NCBI GenBank assembly: GCA_946495655.1 | Contig: CAMMDS010000004.1 | Span: forward strand, 1-64,000 | DNA length: 64,000 bases | Source: an uncultured Clostridium sp. | GTDB lineage: Bacteria > Bacillota > Clostridia > TANB77 > CAG-508 | Direction of reading: 5' to 3' | Shown here: in pieces, positions 45,907 to 53,923 of the stretch | Position numbering within the stretch: position 1 is the stretch's first letter | Layout of the letters: each line of letters opens with the position of its first letter | Made by a program: the position numbers and the translations under genes | Notes under the pieces: generated by a model | What the model was told of the DNA's origin: nothing | The model's database searches: none | Seen by the model: only the letters and a program-made list of their open reading frames with translations

Positions 45907-47100
45907 TTGGAAAATTCAAGTATTAAAATAGATATACATAGTCTATATGAAATATTGCAAGATAATTTTTCAATAGCCTTTTTGGGAAAAGTTTTAAATA
46001 AAATTAATAATATTGAAGCTAAAATTGCAATTCAAGAATTTATTATTGACTTTTCTCCAGTTTTAATATATGAAGCTTATTTGTTTTTGAAGAGTAATAA
46101 TCTAATAGAAGAAAATAAATTTTACAAAAGCAAAGAATTAAAAAATAAAGTTGAAGAATATAGAATGATTACTGCGAAGAAAAAAGTAAAGGAATCAGAC
46201 TATATAAAATCAATAACAGAAAAGATGGGGATTATTTTATCTGAAAATGTTTATGATATTAATGTCATTTCGAGCAATAATCAAGTAAAAGGATTTAATT
46301 TTGCAGAATATAAAAAAAGAGAAGAAAAAGAGTTTTTGGAAATGTGTTATTCAACCAATCTTGAATTTTCAAAAGTCACATTTAAAGAATTAACTGGCAT
46401 TTCCGAAATTGATTATAATAATATAATAAATTTGATTATAGAAAATAAAACTGAAGACATAGAAGAACTTGAAAAAAGCTTAGCAGGTAATAGATATAGT
46501 TATAAAAGTTCTAAATTATTTGGAGATACAAATATTCAAGATGATGATAAATTTTTTATTTTATATAGATTTAATACTGTAAACACAATAATAGAATTAA
46601 AAAATTTCTTAAATAAAAATAAAATAGTAATAGATACAAATAATGGTCTATCAATTAATATTGATAAATTTATTGATAAAATAATAGCTTTAGAAATCGA
46701 TGTACTCGGTAGAGATATACAATCTTTGAATACGGAATTTATTAAGAACTTAGGCAAAAAATTAGACGAAAAAATGTTAAATAATAAAAAGACAAAAGCC
46801 GGAGAAAACTTTTATCAATTAAACAGGAAATTAAGAAATAATATTCATTATAGTAAAATTGAAGAACTAGATAAAGACATATATTGTGAGGTAGTAAATT
46901 TACAAGAAGAATATTTATACAAAGTACATAATGAAATGGAAAATAATATGCATTTTAGCCTTGATGAAGAAGATATTTTAATGAATAAATTTTTTTATTA
47001 TTGTAATGAAAATAATATTAGTGAAGAAGAAATTATAGAAAATTATAATGATTATTATACTCAATATTATTTTAAGAAATATATAGATAGAAAATTATGA
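45907..47100 (+). CDS. Unknown helical protein ending the defence operon
   Basis: A 397-residue, mostly helical protein with no named family I recognise. The start is TTG at 45907 with AGAGGAAA upstream. Near residue 310-325 is NRKLRNNIHYSKIEEL, which resembles the R-x4-6-H element of HEPN ribonucleases (here R-x6-H, or R-x3-H from the nearer Arg). That would make it a candidate RNase effector, but the match is short. It follows ydbC by 19 bp in the same direction. Confidence 0.55.
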   Translation: MENSSIKIDIHSLYEILQDNFSIAFLGKVLNKINNIEAKIAIQEFIIDFSPVLIYEAYLFLKSNNLIEENKFYKSKELKNKVEEYRMITAKKKVKESDYIKSITEKMGIILSENVYDINVISSNNQVKGFNFAEYKKREEKEFLEMCYSTNLEFSKVTFKELTGISEIDYNNIINLIIENKTEDIEELEKSLAGNRYSYKSSKLFGDTNIQDDDKFFILYRFNTVNTIIELKNFLNKNKIVIDTNNGLSINIDKFIDKIIALEIDVLGRDIQSLNTEFIKNLGKKLDEKMLNNKKTKAGENFYQLNRKLRNNIHYSKIEELDKDIYCEVVNLQEEYLYKVHNEMENNMHFSLDEEDILMNKFFYYCNENNISEEEIIENYNDYYTQYYFKKYIDRKL

Positions 47101-47348
47101 TGTGGTGTTAAAATAATAGAATATCTAATAATTTAAATATCAATTTTAATGATAATTGAAAAATATACTAAGAACTGTATATATTAATATAAAAGATGAA
47201 AATCAGAATGTTAAACTTGCACTGATACTATTTAAATCAATATAAAATATTCAATTATGGAAAACTACTACAAGATATTAATAAAAACTTTCTTTTTTAG
47301 AAACAATATGATATAATAGTATTATAACTAAAAAGGAGAGTTTTTATT
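47101..47348. other. Intergenic with extended -10 promoter for the Fic gene
   Basis: AT-rich, no gene. TGATATAAT near 47310 is an extended -10 with no good -35, about 35 bp before the XRE-Fic gene. A weak hairpin lies near 47140. Confidence 0.45.
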
Positions 47349-48275
47349 ATGTTAGGGAAAAAAATAAAAAAATATAGAGATGAAAAAAAATTGACTCAAT
47401 TAGAGATTGCAGAGGTATTAGGAGTAAAGCCAGCTACAATATCTAAATACGAGGCTGGAACTTTAGAGCCTAATATTGAATCATTAAAAAAATTAGCTGA
47501 ATTGTTTGGAGTTTCAGTTGATGAATTATTAAAAGAAGATGAATTTGATGTTTCTAAGATAAATGTATTAAAAGTTTTAAGAGAACAAAAAGAAATGAAA
47601 CTAAGAGGAAATTTGTATCACAATACACAGATAATTTTTGCATATAATACAAACCACATTGAGGGAAACAAATTAACAGAAGACCAAACAAGATACATTT
47701 ATGAAACCAATACGTTATTGACAGAAAAAGAATCAATTACAAATTTAGATGATATTATTGAAACTGTCAATCATTTTGGATTAGTTGATTATATGCTGGA
47801 TGTAGCAGATGAAGAGCTAACAGAAGAAATGATTAAAGAATTTCATAAAATATTGAAAGAGGGAACATCAGATGGTAGAAAAGACTGGTTTAATGTTGGC
47901 AACTATAAAAAGTTAGCAAATGAAGTTGGAAATATGAAAACATCATTACCTAAAAATGTACAAAAAGACATGGTAAAACTACTGCAATGGTATAATTCAT
48001 TAGGAAAGATAAAAATAGAAGATATAATAGAATTTCATTATAGATTTGAATGTATTCATCCATTTCAAGATGGAAATGGTAGAATAGGTAGAATTATAAT
48101 GTTTAAGGAATGCTTAAAAAATAATATTATTCCATTTATTATATTAGATAAGAATAAATTATTTTACTATAGAGGGTTAAAAGAATATAAAGATGAAAAA
48201 GGTTATTTAATAGATACTTGCTTAAATGCACAAGATCAATATATTGAAATGATTAGATATTATTTAAAATATTAA
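47349..48275 (+). CDS. XRE-Fic fusion protein (AMPylator-like, self-inhibited)
   Basis: A 308-residue protein. Residues 1-60 form a Cro/C1-type helix-turn-helix (LTQLEIAEVLGVKPATISKYE). The Fic domain has the catalytic motif HPFQDGNGRIGR at about 237-248 and, at residues 101-106, TNHIEG, which fits the S/T-x-x-x-E-G/N inhibitory helix that blocks ATP. Fic enzymes transfer AMP or related groups to target proteins. The fused HTH suggests autoregulation or DNA-dependent release of inhibition. AAAGGAGAG precedes the ATG; the next gene follows by 20 bp. Confidence 0.88.
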   Translation: MLGKKIKKYRDEKKLTQLEIAEVLGVKPATISKYEAGTLEPNIESLKKLAELFGVSVDELLKEDEFDVSKINVLKVLREQKEMKLRGNLYHNTQIIFAYNTNHIEGNKLTEDQTRYIYETNTLLTEKESITNLDDIIETVNHFGLVDYMLDVADEELTEEMIKEFHKILKEGTSDGRKDWFNVGNYKKLANEVGNMKTSLPKNVQKDMVKLLQWYNSLGKIKIEDIIEFHYRFECIHPFQDGNGRIGRIIMFKECLKNNIIPFIILDKNKLFYYRGLKEYKDEKGYLIDTCLNAQDQYIEMIRYYLKY

Positions 48276-48295
48276 TTCGAAAGAGAGAAAATAGT

Positions 48296-48643
48296 ATGAA
48301 GTATATAATGAAATTAAATCCAAAATATTTTGAATATGTAAAAAACGGAACTAAAAGAGTAGAAGTTAGACTTAATGATGAAAAAAGAAAAAGTATGAAA
48401 GTGGGAGACACAATTATATTTCAAAAAGAACCAGAGTTAAAAGAAGAAATAAACACTCAAATAGTTAATTTAATAGTAAAGAGAAACTTTAAAGAATTAA
48501 TTAGAAATCTAGATGTTAGTGAATATTCTGATAAAAGTGAATCAGAAGAAAAATTTTTAAAAGATTTGTATATGTTTTACACAAAGAATCAAGAAGAAAA
48601 ATATGGAGTTGTAGGAATACAAATAAAAATTAAAAAGGGGTAA
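48296..48643 (+). CDS. ASCH-domain protein (PUA-like fold)
   Basis: A 115-residue protein of the ASCH type: YIMKLNPKYFEYVKNGTKRVEVRLND, KVGDTIIFQ and KYGVVGIQIKI are the domain's usual blocks (N-x-G-x-K-x-x-E-x-R and V-G-D-x-I). ASCH belongs to the PUA-like superfamily and is thought to bind RNA or modified bases. It starts 20 bp after XRE-Fic and ends 2 bp before the PIN-GNAT-EVE gene, so the latter pair is surely co-expressed. Confidence 0.8.
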   Translation: MKYIMKLNPKYFEYVKNGTKRVEVRLNDEKRKSMKVGDTIIFQKEPELKEEINTQIVNLIVKRNFKELIRNLDVSEYSDKSESEEKFLKDLYMFYTKNQEEKYGVVGIQIKIKKG

Positions 48644-48645
48644 AT

Positions 48646-50130
48646 ATGAAGGAAAAAGTATTATTAGATACAAATATGATGATATATCTTTTAGACGATC
48701 ATATATTAGATGAAAAAATCTCAAAATTAACTAAAATATTATATGATTCTGATAAATATATAATAGCAATACATCCAAAAACATTTGAAGAAGCAAGGAA
48801 AATAAAAGATCAAAATAGAAAAGATATATTTATTTCAAAATTAGAAGTATATAAGATTATAGATAATCCACCAAAAGCAACGGAGGAGTTTAACAAATGT
48901 GTTGGATGCAAAAATGAAAATGACATCATAGATAATGAAATGTTATATGCTGTAGCAAGAAATTGTGTTAGTTATTTTGTTACAAATGATAAACATCTTT
49001 TAAAAAAAGCAGAGTTAATAAATATAAAAGACAGAGTTTTATCAATTGATGAAGCAATAGAGAAATTCAAACAAGAAGAAAAAGTAGTTATTGAAACACC
49101 TGTATTTATAAAAAAAGAATTTTTATATAACATGAATTTGAATGACGATTTTTTTACCACATTAAGATTTGATTATAAAGGTTTCGATAAATGGTTTATT
49201 AAAAAGCAAAGAAATGGCGAAATGGCATATGTTACGAAGACAAGAGATAATAAAATTACATCATTCCTAATGTTAAAAGAAGAGGATGAAAACGAAGATT
49301 ATTCAGGCTTTGAGAAACCCTTTAGTCCTGCTAAAAGAATAAAAGTATCTACTTTTAAAGTGGCTGATACAGGAAAGAAAATAGGAGAATGCTTTATAAA
49401 AATAATGGTGAATGAAGCTATACAAAAGAATGTAGATGAAATATATGTAACTACTTTTGAAAAACAAGAGTCATTAATATATTTATTAAAGCAATATGGT
49501 TTTGAATTATTTACATATAAAAATACTACGAAAAGTGATGATACGGAAGAAAAAGAAGCTATATATGTTAAAAATATGAAAGATAAAAGTCAATACCCAT
49601 ATGTTCAACTAAAGGATCAAAGAATTTTTATTTTTCCCGTTATACCCAAATATCATAAATTGTTGTTTGAAGATGCTGAAAGAGAATATCAAATAAGCAT
49701 TGATGATACACAAGGAAAAAATACATCTGCTAATGCAATAAAAAAAGCTTTTATCTCTAATGCCAATAGAAAAAAGATAAAATCTGGAGATATTATACTG
49801 TTTTATGCATCTCATGATAAAAAAGCAATAACTACATTAGGAATAGTAGAAACAACTTGGAATGAATTCGAATCTCAAGAAGAAATATTTAATATAGTTA
49901 GAAAAAGAACAGCTTATGATGAAGAAGAATTAAAGCAAGTTGCACGATTAGATAGTTTAGTTATAATGTTTAAGCATTATATTACATTCAAAAATCCAAT
50001 AACTTATGAGTTTTTGTATAACAATGGAATTGTAAACGGATATATTCAAGCACCAATAAGTATAGAAAAGGAAGATTTGGAAAAAATAATTGAACAAAGC
50101 CAAACACAAAATATGTTTGAAATATGCTAA
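48646..50130 (+). CDS. PIN-GNAT-EVE/PUA-like three-domain protein
   Basis: A 494-residue fusion. Residues 1-140 form a PIN nuclease: D8 (LLDTN), E48/E49 (TFEEARK), D93/D96 (ENDIIDNE) and D115 (TNDKHLL) supply the acidic site. Residues about 170-320 look like a GNAT acetyltransferase (KRIKVSTFKVADTGKKIGE; YVTTFEKQESLIYLLKQYGF). Residues about 325-494 look like an EVE/PUA-type module (KKIKSGDIILFYASHDKKAI; GIVETTW). RNA cleavage, acetylation and base sensing in one chain suggests a toxin or surveillance factor acting on RNA or tRNA. AAGGGG precedes the ATG. Confidence 0.75.
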   Translation: MKEKVLLDTNMMIYLLDDHILDEKISKLTKILYDSDKYIIAIHPKTFEEARKIKDQNRKDIFISKLEVYKIIDNPPKATEEFNKCVGCKNENDIIDNEMLYAVARNCVSYFVTNDKHLLKKAELINIKDRVLSIDEAIEKFKQEEKVVIETPVFIKKEFLYNMNLNDDFFTTLRFDYKGFDKWFIKKQRNGEMAYVTKTRDNKITSFLMLKEEDENEDYSGFEKPFSPAKRIKVSTFKVADTGKKIGECFIKIMVNEAIQKNVDEIYVTTFEKQESLIYLLKQYGFELFTYKNTTKSDDTEEKEAIYVKNMKDKSQYPYVQLKDQRIFIFPVIPKYHKLLFEDAEREYQISIDDTQGKNTSANAIKKAFISNANRKKIKSGDIILFYASHDKKAITTLGIVETTWNEFESQEEIFNIVRKRTAYDEEELKQVARLDSLVIMFKHYITFKNPITYEFLYNNGIVNGYIQAPISIEKEDLEKIIEQSQTQNMFEIC

Positions 50131-50160
50131 AAAATACACTTAAAACAGTGTATTTTTTTT
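50131..50160 (+). terminator. Terminator after PIN-GNAT-EVE
   Basis: AAAATACACT pairs with AGTGTATTTT, followed by T-run. Confidence 0.85.
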
Positions 50161-50169
50161 GTGAAAGTA

Positions 50170-50198
50170 TTTACAAGTTAATAATTATTATATATAAT
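50170..50198 (+). promoter_or_regulatory. Promoter of the XRE-ASCH pair
   Basis: TTTACA (50170-50175) and TATAAT (50193-50198), 17-bp spacer, directly before the palindromic operator. Confidence 0.7.
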
Positions 50199-50200
50199 AT

Positions 50201-50230
50201 TAACAAATATGCTTATAAGCATATTTGTTA
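50201..50230. promoter_or_regulatory. 30-bp perfect palindromic operator
   Basis: Half-site TAACAAATATGCTTA followed by its exact reverse complement, with no mismatch. It begins 2 bp after the -10 and ends 5 bp before the ribosome site, so a protein bound here would block transcription start. The XRE protein encoded just downstream is the obvious ligand. Confidence 0.85.
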
Positions 50231-50242
50231 AAAGGAGAAAAA

Positions 50243-50608
50243 ATGAGTAAGAAATTTGGAGAATTGGTGAAGGAATATAGAGGAAAAAGGACTTTAAAAG
50301 AACTAGGAGATGAAATAGAAATTACATCAGCTTATCTATTGGATATAGAAAAAGGAAATAGATTTCCATCTAAGGATAAATTAGATAAATTAATAAAAGT
50401 ATTTGATTTAAAAAAAGAAGAAAAAAATACGTTCTATGATTTGGTAGCTAAAGAGAGTCCAAATAAATATAAAGTTTCAGTCGACATAGCAGAATATATT
50501 ATGAAAAATGAATATTTAAGAAATTTTATTAGAATAGCTAAGGATAAACAGGTAGATAATAGTTATTGGAAAAATAAAATTCAAGAATTAGAAAGTGAGA
50601 GTAAATAA
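50243..50608 (+). CDS. XRE-family transcriptional regulator
   Basis: A 121-residue protein with an N-terminal Cro/C1 helix-turn-helix (FGELVKEYRGKRTLKELGDEIEITSAYLLDIEKGNRFPSKDK, given here in outline). The C-terminal half is helical (SVDIAEYIMKNEYLRNFIRI). I start at ATG 50243 with AAAAGGAG 6 bases upstream; a TTG six codons earlier overlaps that site. It is preceded by a perfect palindrome at the transcription start and followed 3 bp later by an ASCH gene. It is probably an autorepressor that controls the pair. Confidence 0.85.
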   Translation: MSKKFGELVKEYRGKRTLKELGDEIEITSAYLLDIEKGNRFPSKDKLDKLIKVFDLKKEEKNTFYDLVAKESPNKYKVSVDIAEYIMKNEYLRNFIRIAKDKQVDNSYWKNKIQELESESK

Positions 50609-50611
50609 GTT

Positions 50612-50980
50612 ATGTGTAATATGTTAATTTCAATAAATCCAGAACATGTAGAAAATATTTTTAATGGTAGTAAAAGATATGAATATAGAAAAATAAAATG
50701 CAGACAAGATATAGATAAAATAATAATATATTCCACTGCACCAATTATGAAAGTAGTAGGAGAAGCAAAAATTGAGAAAATTTTAGTAGATTCACCAGAT
50801 ATGATATGGGAGGAAACTAAAAAATATTCGGGAATAGATTTAGAATTTTATCATAAATATTTTAAAGATAGAACTAAAGCTGTAGCATATAAATTAACAG
50901 ATATAAAAAAATATAATAAGCCTAAAGAATTATCTAGTTATGGAATTAAGACAGCACCTCAATCATTTATTTATGTATAA
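50612..50980 (+). CDS. ASCH-domain protein, second copy
   Basis: A 122-residue ASCH/PUA-like protein: MLISINPEHVENIFNGSKRYEYRK is the characteristic opening (I-x-P-x-x-x-x-x-I-x-x-G-x-K-x-x-E-x-R), followed by IIIYSTAPIMKVVGEAKI. It is distinct from the 115-aa ASCH protein upstream (48.3 kb). Coupled to the XRE gene by a 3-bp gap, it may be a ligand-sensing partner that modulates the repressor. A terminator follows. Confidence 0.82.
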   Translation: MCNMLISINPEHVENIFNGSKRYEYRKIKCRQDIDKIIIYSTAPIMKVVGEAKIEKILVDSPDMIWEETKKYSGIDLEFYHKYFKDRTKAVAYKLTDIKKYNKPKELSSYGIKTAPQSFIYV

Positions 50981-51047
50981 ATTATAAATAGCAGAATAAA
51001 AAATTTGACATTTAAATTTTCAACAATTTGAAAAAAGTACATAAAAA

Positions 51048-51085
51048 TCCAAAGTTTTTTCTAAATTTTGAAAAAACTTTGGATT
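51048..51085. terminator. Bidirectional terminator
   Basis: AATCCAAAGTTTTTTC pairs with GAAAAAACTTTGGATT around an 8-nt loop, between the convergent ASCH and 97-aa genes. Confidence 0.85.
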
Positions 51086-51093
51086 AATTTTAA

Positions 51094-51387
51094 TTATTTA
51101 TCAATACAACCAATAATTAATTCAACTCCATCACAAAATCCATTTCTATAATACTTCTCATTCCAATAACAAATATAATCCATAAAATTCTTATCAAGTC
51201 TATCTAATTGATTTTTTACATGCTTTTGATTCTGTTTAGGAACATTCTTTAAAATATTTTCAGCAATCTCATCAAAATAAATATAATGTTTTCTATCTTC
51301 ATCAGTAAGTCTACCTAAAACAGTTTCCTCTCTAAAACTTAACCAATCTCTTAAAATATCATCATTAACTTCTCTATAATTATTCAT
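51094..51387 (-). CDS. Small helical protein near right end of the element
   Basis: A 97-residue acidic/aromatic protein (MNNYREVNDDILRDWLSFRE; ...; YRNGFCDGVELIIGC). I know similar small proteins beside phage or element ends, but no function. GGAGGAT precedes the ATG. It is the only minus-strand gene at this end and has its own unit. Confidence 0.6.
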   Translation of the reverse strand: MNNYREVNDDILRDWLSFREETVLGRLTDEDRKHYIYFDEIAENILKNVPKQNQKHVKNQLDRLDKNFMDYICYWNEKYYRNGFCDGVELIIGCIDK

Positions 51388-51474
51388 AATATAAATCCTC
51401 CAAAAATTAAAATTTTTATTAATAAAATTATCCTTTACAAGAGCCTAAAATACTAGAACAAACGTACTACACTT

Positions 51475-51497
51475 ATTGGGTAAAAATTGGGTAAAAT
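51475..51497 (+). repeat. Right integrase arm-type repeat
   Basis: Two tandem ATTGGGTAAAA units identical to the left copy (30495-30517), in the same orientation, 117 bp inside the right core. Confidence 0.75.
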
Positions 51498-51614
51498 CTT
51501 CTCAAAAAATGCCCTAAAAATGCACAAATGTTCTTTAAATAAAAACTCTTGTAAATACTGAAATACCAACAAAAACTCTAATTTTCACAAACTTACAAAA
51601 AGTGGTCAGGTCTC

Positions 51615-51632
51615 GCTCATAACCCGAAGGTC
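51615..51632 (+). other. attR core with decayed tRNA 3' end
   Basis: Exact copy of GCTCATAACCCGAAGGTC. The following bases (ATAAATCTGTTTCTTCCCCC) resemble the tRNA 3' part GTAAGTTCGAGTCTTACCCC with several changes, as expected of a displaced tRNA end that no longer has to function. Confidence 0.82.
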
Positions 51633-51781
51633 ATAAATCTGTTTCTTCCCCCCTACTTTCCTATTTTCAAAAAATATTTGAACATAGCAAATAATTGCTT
51701 TTGTAATCAATAGCATATTTCTATAAATTATCTTATCTTTATTTATTAATCCCCTACATATTACAAAATAATATATAACTA
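51633..51781. other. Host flank right of attR, no gene
   Basis: AT-rich, no coding sequence. It holds the decayed tRNA end at its left and leads to the restriction-modification promoter. Confidence 0.4.
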
Positions 51782-51810
51782 TTGAGATTAATGATAATAT
51801 ATGATATAAA
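51782..51810 (+). promoter_or_regulatory. Promoter of the type II R-M genes
   Basis: TTGAGA (51782-51787), 17-bp spacer, extended -10 TGATATAAA (TATAAA at 51805-51810). Very similar to the 38686 promoter inside the element. Confidence 0.65.
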
Positions 51811-51871
51811 ATGTTATAGGAAAATTATATAAAACAAAAAAATATATATAAATATAAACGGAGGAGTAATT

Positions 51872-52672
51872 ATGAATGCATGGACAAAAATCAGTGCAGA
51901 ATTGGCACAACAAAAAAATTATTTAGATGAACTATATAAAGTATATCCAATAACACAAAATCCAAAGAGAGAACTTTCTAAAGAAAATGAAAAAGATATA
52001 AGAGAAGCTTTTGATAATAAAGATGATGAAAAATTGATTGTAAGCCTACTAAAACTTAAATTGTTTCCAATAAAAGATTCTTTTGTTGCATACTTAAAAA
52101 AGGATAAAGAAGCGATAAGTCGTAATCCTCAAACAGTTAACAGAATCGCTGAAATTCTATATCAAATGGGTATAGATGAGATAATGGAAAAATGTACTGC
52201 ACCAAAAGAAACAAACAGACAAATAGGTCCTATGTTTAAAAAATGGATTGATAAAGGAACATTAGGTGCACCAGTTATAAAAAATAGTGAAGAATTTTTA
52301 AATTATGATGGGAATTGTATCTTTAATTCTTCAGATATTGAAATGGAAAAATTTGCAGCAAAATACTTAGGATTTACTAGAGAAAAAGGAATTGATTTTA
52401 TTGCAAAATTTAATAATAAATATGTAATTGCAGAAGCAAAATTCTTAACAGATTTTGGTGGACATCAAAATGCACAATTTAATGATGCCGTTAGCACTAT
52501 GCAAAACTCATTTGAAGGTAAGAAAGTAGCTAATGAGATTATACCAATAGCAATTATGGATGGTGTATTATATATTCAAGGGAAGAAAAAAATGTATAGA
52601 TATTTGCAGAATCATCCAGACCAAATTATATTATCTGCTTTAGTATTAAGAGAATTTTTGTATTCTATATAG
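51872..52672 (+). CDS. Type II restriction endonuclease, PD-(D/E)xK type
   Basis: A 266-residue protein. The catalytic core is visible as GIDFIAKFNNKYVIAEAKFL: D in GIDF and E-x-K in AEAKF fit PD-(D/E)xK. IGPMFKKWIDKGTLG and GGHQNAQFNDAV are blocks I associate with small type II enzymes, but I cannot name the recognition site. It cleaves unmodified DNA. GGAGGAG precedes the ATG. The methyltransferase gene follows by 16 bp; endonuclease-first order with a shared promoter is notable because the enzyme would be made before protection unless regulated. Confidence 0.75.
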   Translation: MNAWTKISAELAQQKNYLDELYKVYPITQNPKRELSKENEKDIREAFDNKDDEKLIVSLLKLKLFPIKDSFVAYLKKDKEAISRNPQTVNRIAEILYQMGIDEIMEKCTAPKETNRQIGPMFKKWIDKGTLGAPVIKNSEEFLNYDGNCIFNSSDIEMEKFAAKYLGFTREKGIDFIAKFNNKYVIAEAKFLTDFGGHQNAQFNDAVSTMQNSFEGKKVANEIIPIAIMDGVLYIQGKKKMYRYLQNHPDQIILSALVLREFLYSI

Positions 52673-52688
52673 TGAAAGAGAGAAAGAA

Positions 52689-53795
52689 ATGGAATTATAT
52701 TATAAAAACAAAAAAAGCCAAACCCAAATATTAAAAAATGCAGCTAAAGTAAAATATAATATTAATTTGGATAATAATTCATTATTATTTAAAGGAGATA
52801 ATTTCTCTGCTCTATCATTTCTATTAAAAGACTACAAAAACAAAATCGATCTAGTATATATAGATCCACCATTTAATACACTAAACGATTTTTATGTTTC
52901 TGATACGAGAGCAAATTCAATTAGTTCAAATAAAAATTCTACATTGGCATATTCAGATAAAATGAGTAAAGAAGAATATTTAGAATTTTTAAGAGAACGT
53001 TTAGTGTTAATCAGAGAATTATTATCTGAGAAAGGTTCTTTGTATTTGCATATAGATTATAAAATAGGACATTATGTAAAAATTATTACGGATGAAATTT
53101 TCGGAGAAGAAAATTTTAAAAATGATATTACACGAATAAAATCTAATCCTAAAAATTTTTATAGAAAAGCATATGGTAATGAAAAAGATTTGATATTATT
53201 TTATTCTAAAAACAGCAAAACCAATATATGGAATGATTTAAGAATACCTTTAGAAGATGATGAAATAAATGAAAAATTTAAAAAAGTAGATGAAAACGGT
53301 AGAAGATATACAACAATTCCTTTACATGCTCCAGGAGAAACAAAGAACGGAATTACAGGACAACCTTGGAGAAATATTCCTGTACCCAAAGGTAGGCATT
53401 GGAGAACTGATCCAACAGAATTTGATAAGCTAGACTCTCAAGGAGATATAGAATGGTCATCAACTGGAAACCCTAGAATAAAAAAATATGCAGATCAGCA
53501 TGAAGGAAAAAGAATACAAGATATTTGGAAATTCAAAGATCCACAAAATCCAATATATCCTACACAGAAAAATATTGAAATGTTAAAAAGAATAATCTTG
53601 CAATCATCAAATGAAAATAGTATTATTCTTGATTGTTTTGCAGGTAGTGGAACTACACTTGAATGTGCTAATAAATTAGGAAGAAATTGGATAGGAGTAG
53701 ATAATTCTGATGTTGCTATAGATAAAATACAAAGTAGAAAAATTGGAGAATACCAATTTATTGATATTACAAATTATAATAATAAAAAAAAGTAA
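52689..53795 (+). CDS. Type II DNA methyltransferase, beta class
   Basis: A 368-residue DNA methyltransferase. The catalytic motif IV comes first (VYIDPPFNT, about residues 57-65) and the SAM-binding motif I last (DCFAGSGTTLECA, about 322-334), an order that defines the beta class. DPPF is found in both N6-adenine and N4-cytosine enzymes; adenine is more usual for DPPFNT. It protects host DNA against the adjacent endonuclease. AGAGAAAG precedes the ATG. Not part of the element, because it lies beyond attR. Confidence 0.9.
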   Translation: MELYYKNKKSQTQILKNAAKVKYNINLDNNSLLFKGDNFSALSFLLKDYKNKIDLVYIDPPFNTLNDFYVSDTRANSISSNKNSTLAYSDKMSKEEYLEFLRERLVLIRELLSEKGSLYLHIDYKIGHYVKIITDEIFGEENFKNDITRIKSNPKNFYRKAYGNEKDLILFYSKNSKTNIWNDLRIPLEDDEINEKFKKVDENGRRYTTIPLHAPGETKNGITGQPWRNIPVPKGRHWRTDPTEFDKLDSQGDIEWSSTGNPRIKKYADQHEGKRIQDIWKFKDPQNPIYPTQKNIEMLKRIILQSSNENSIILDCFAGSGTTLECANKLGRNWIGVDNSDVAIDKIQSRKIGEYQFIDITNYNNKKK

Positions 53796-53901
53796 CCATA
53801 ATTTAATAGAAAGTAATTTATTTAATAATCAATTTTATAATATCATAAATAATATCAATAAGATTGATGTGTAATTCTAAAAAGTTTTTCTTTTTATTAG
53901 A

Positions 53902-53923
53902 GTCGTAGAGAATTACGACTCTT
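53902..53923 (+). terminator. Terminator
   Basis: GAGTCGTA pairs with TACGACTC, followed by TTTTTT, downstream of the methyltransferase. Confidence 0.85.
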
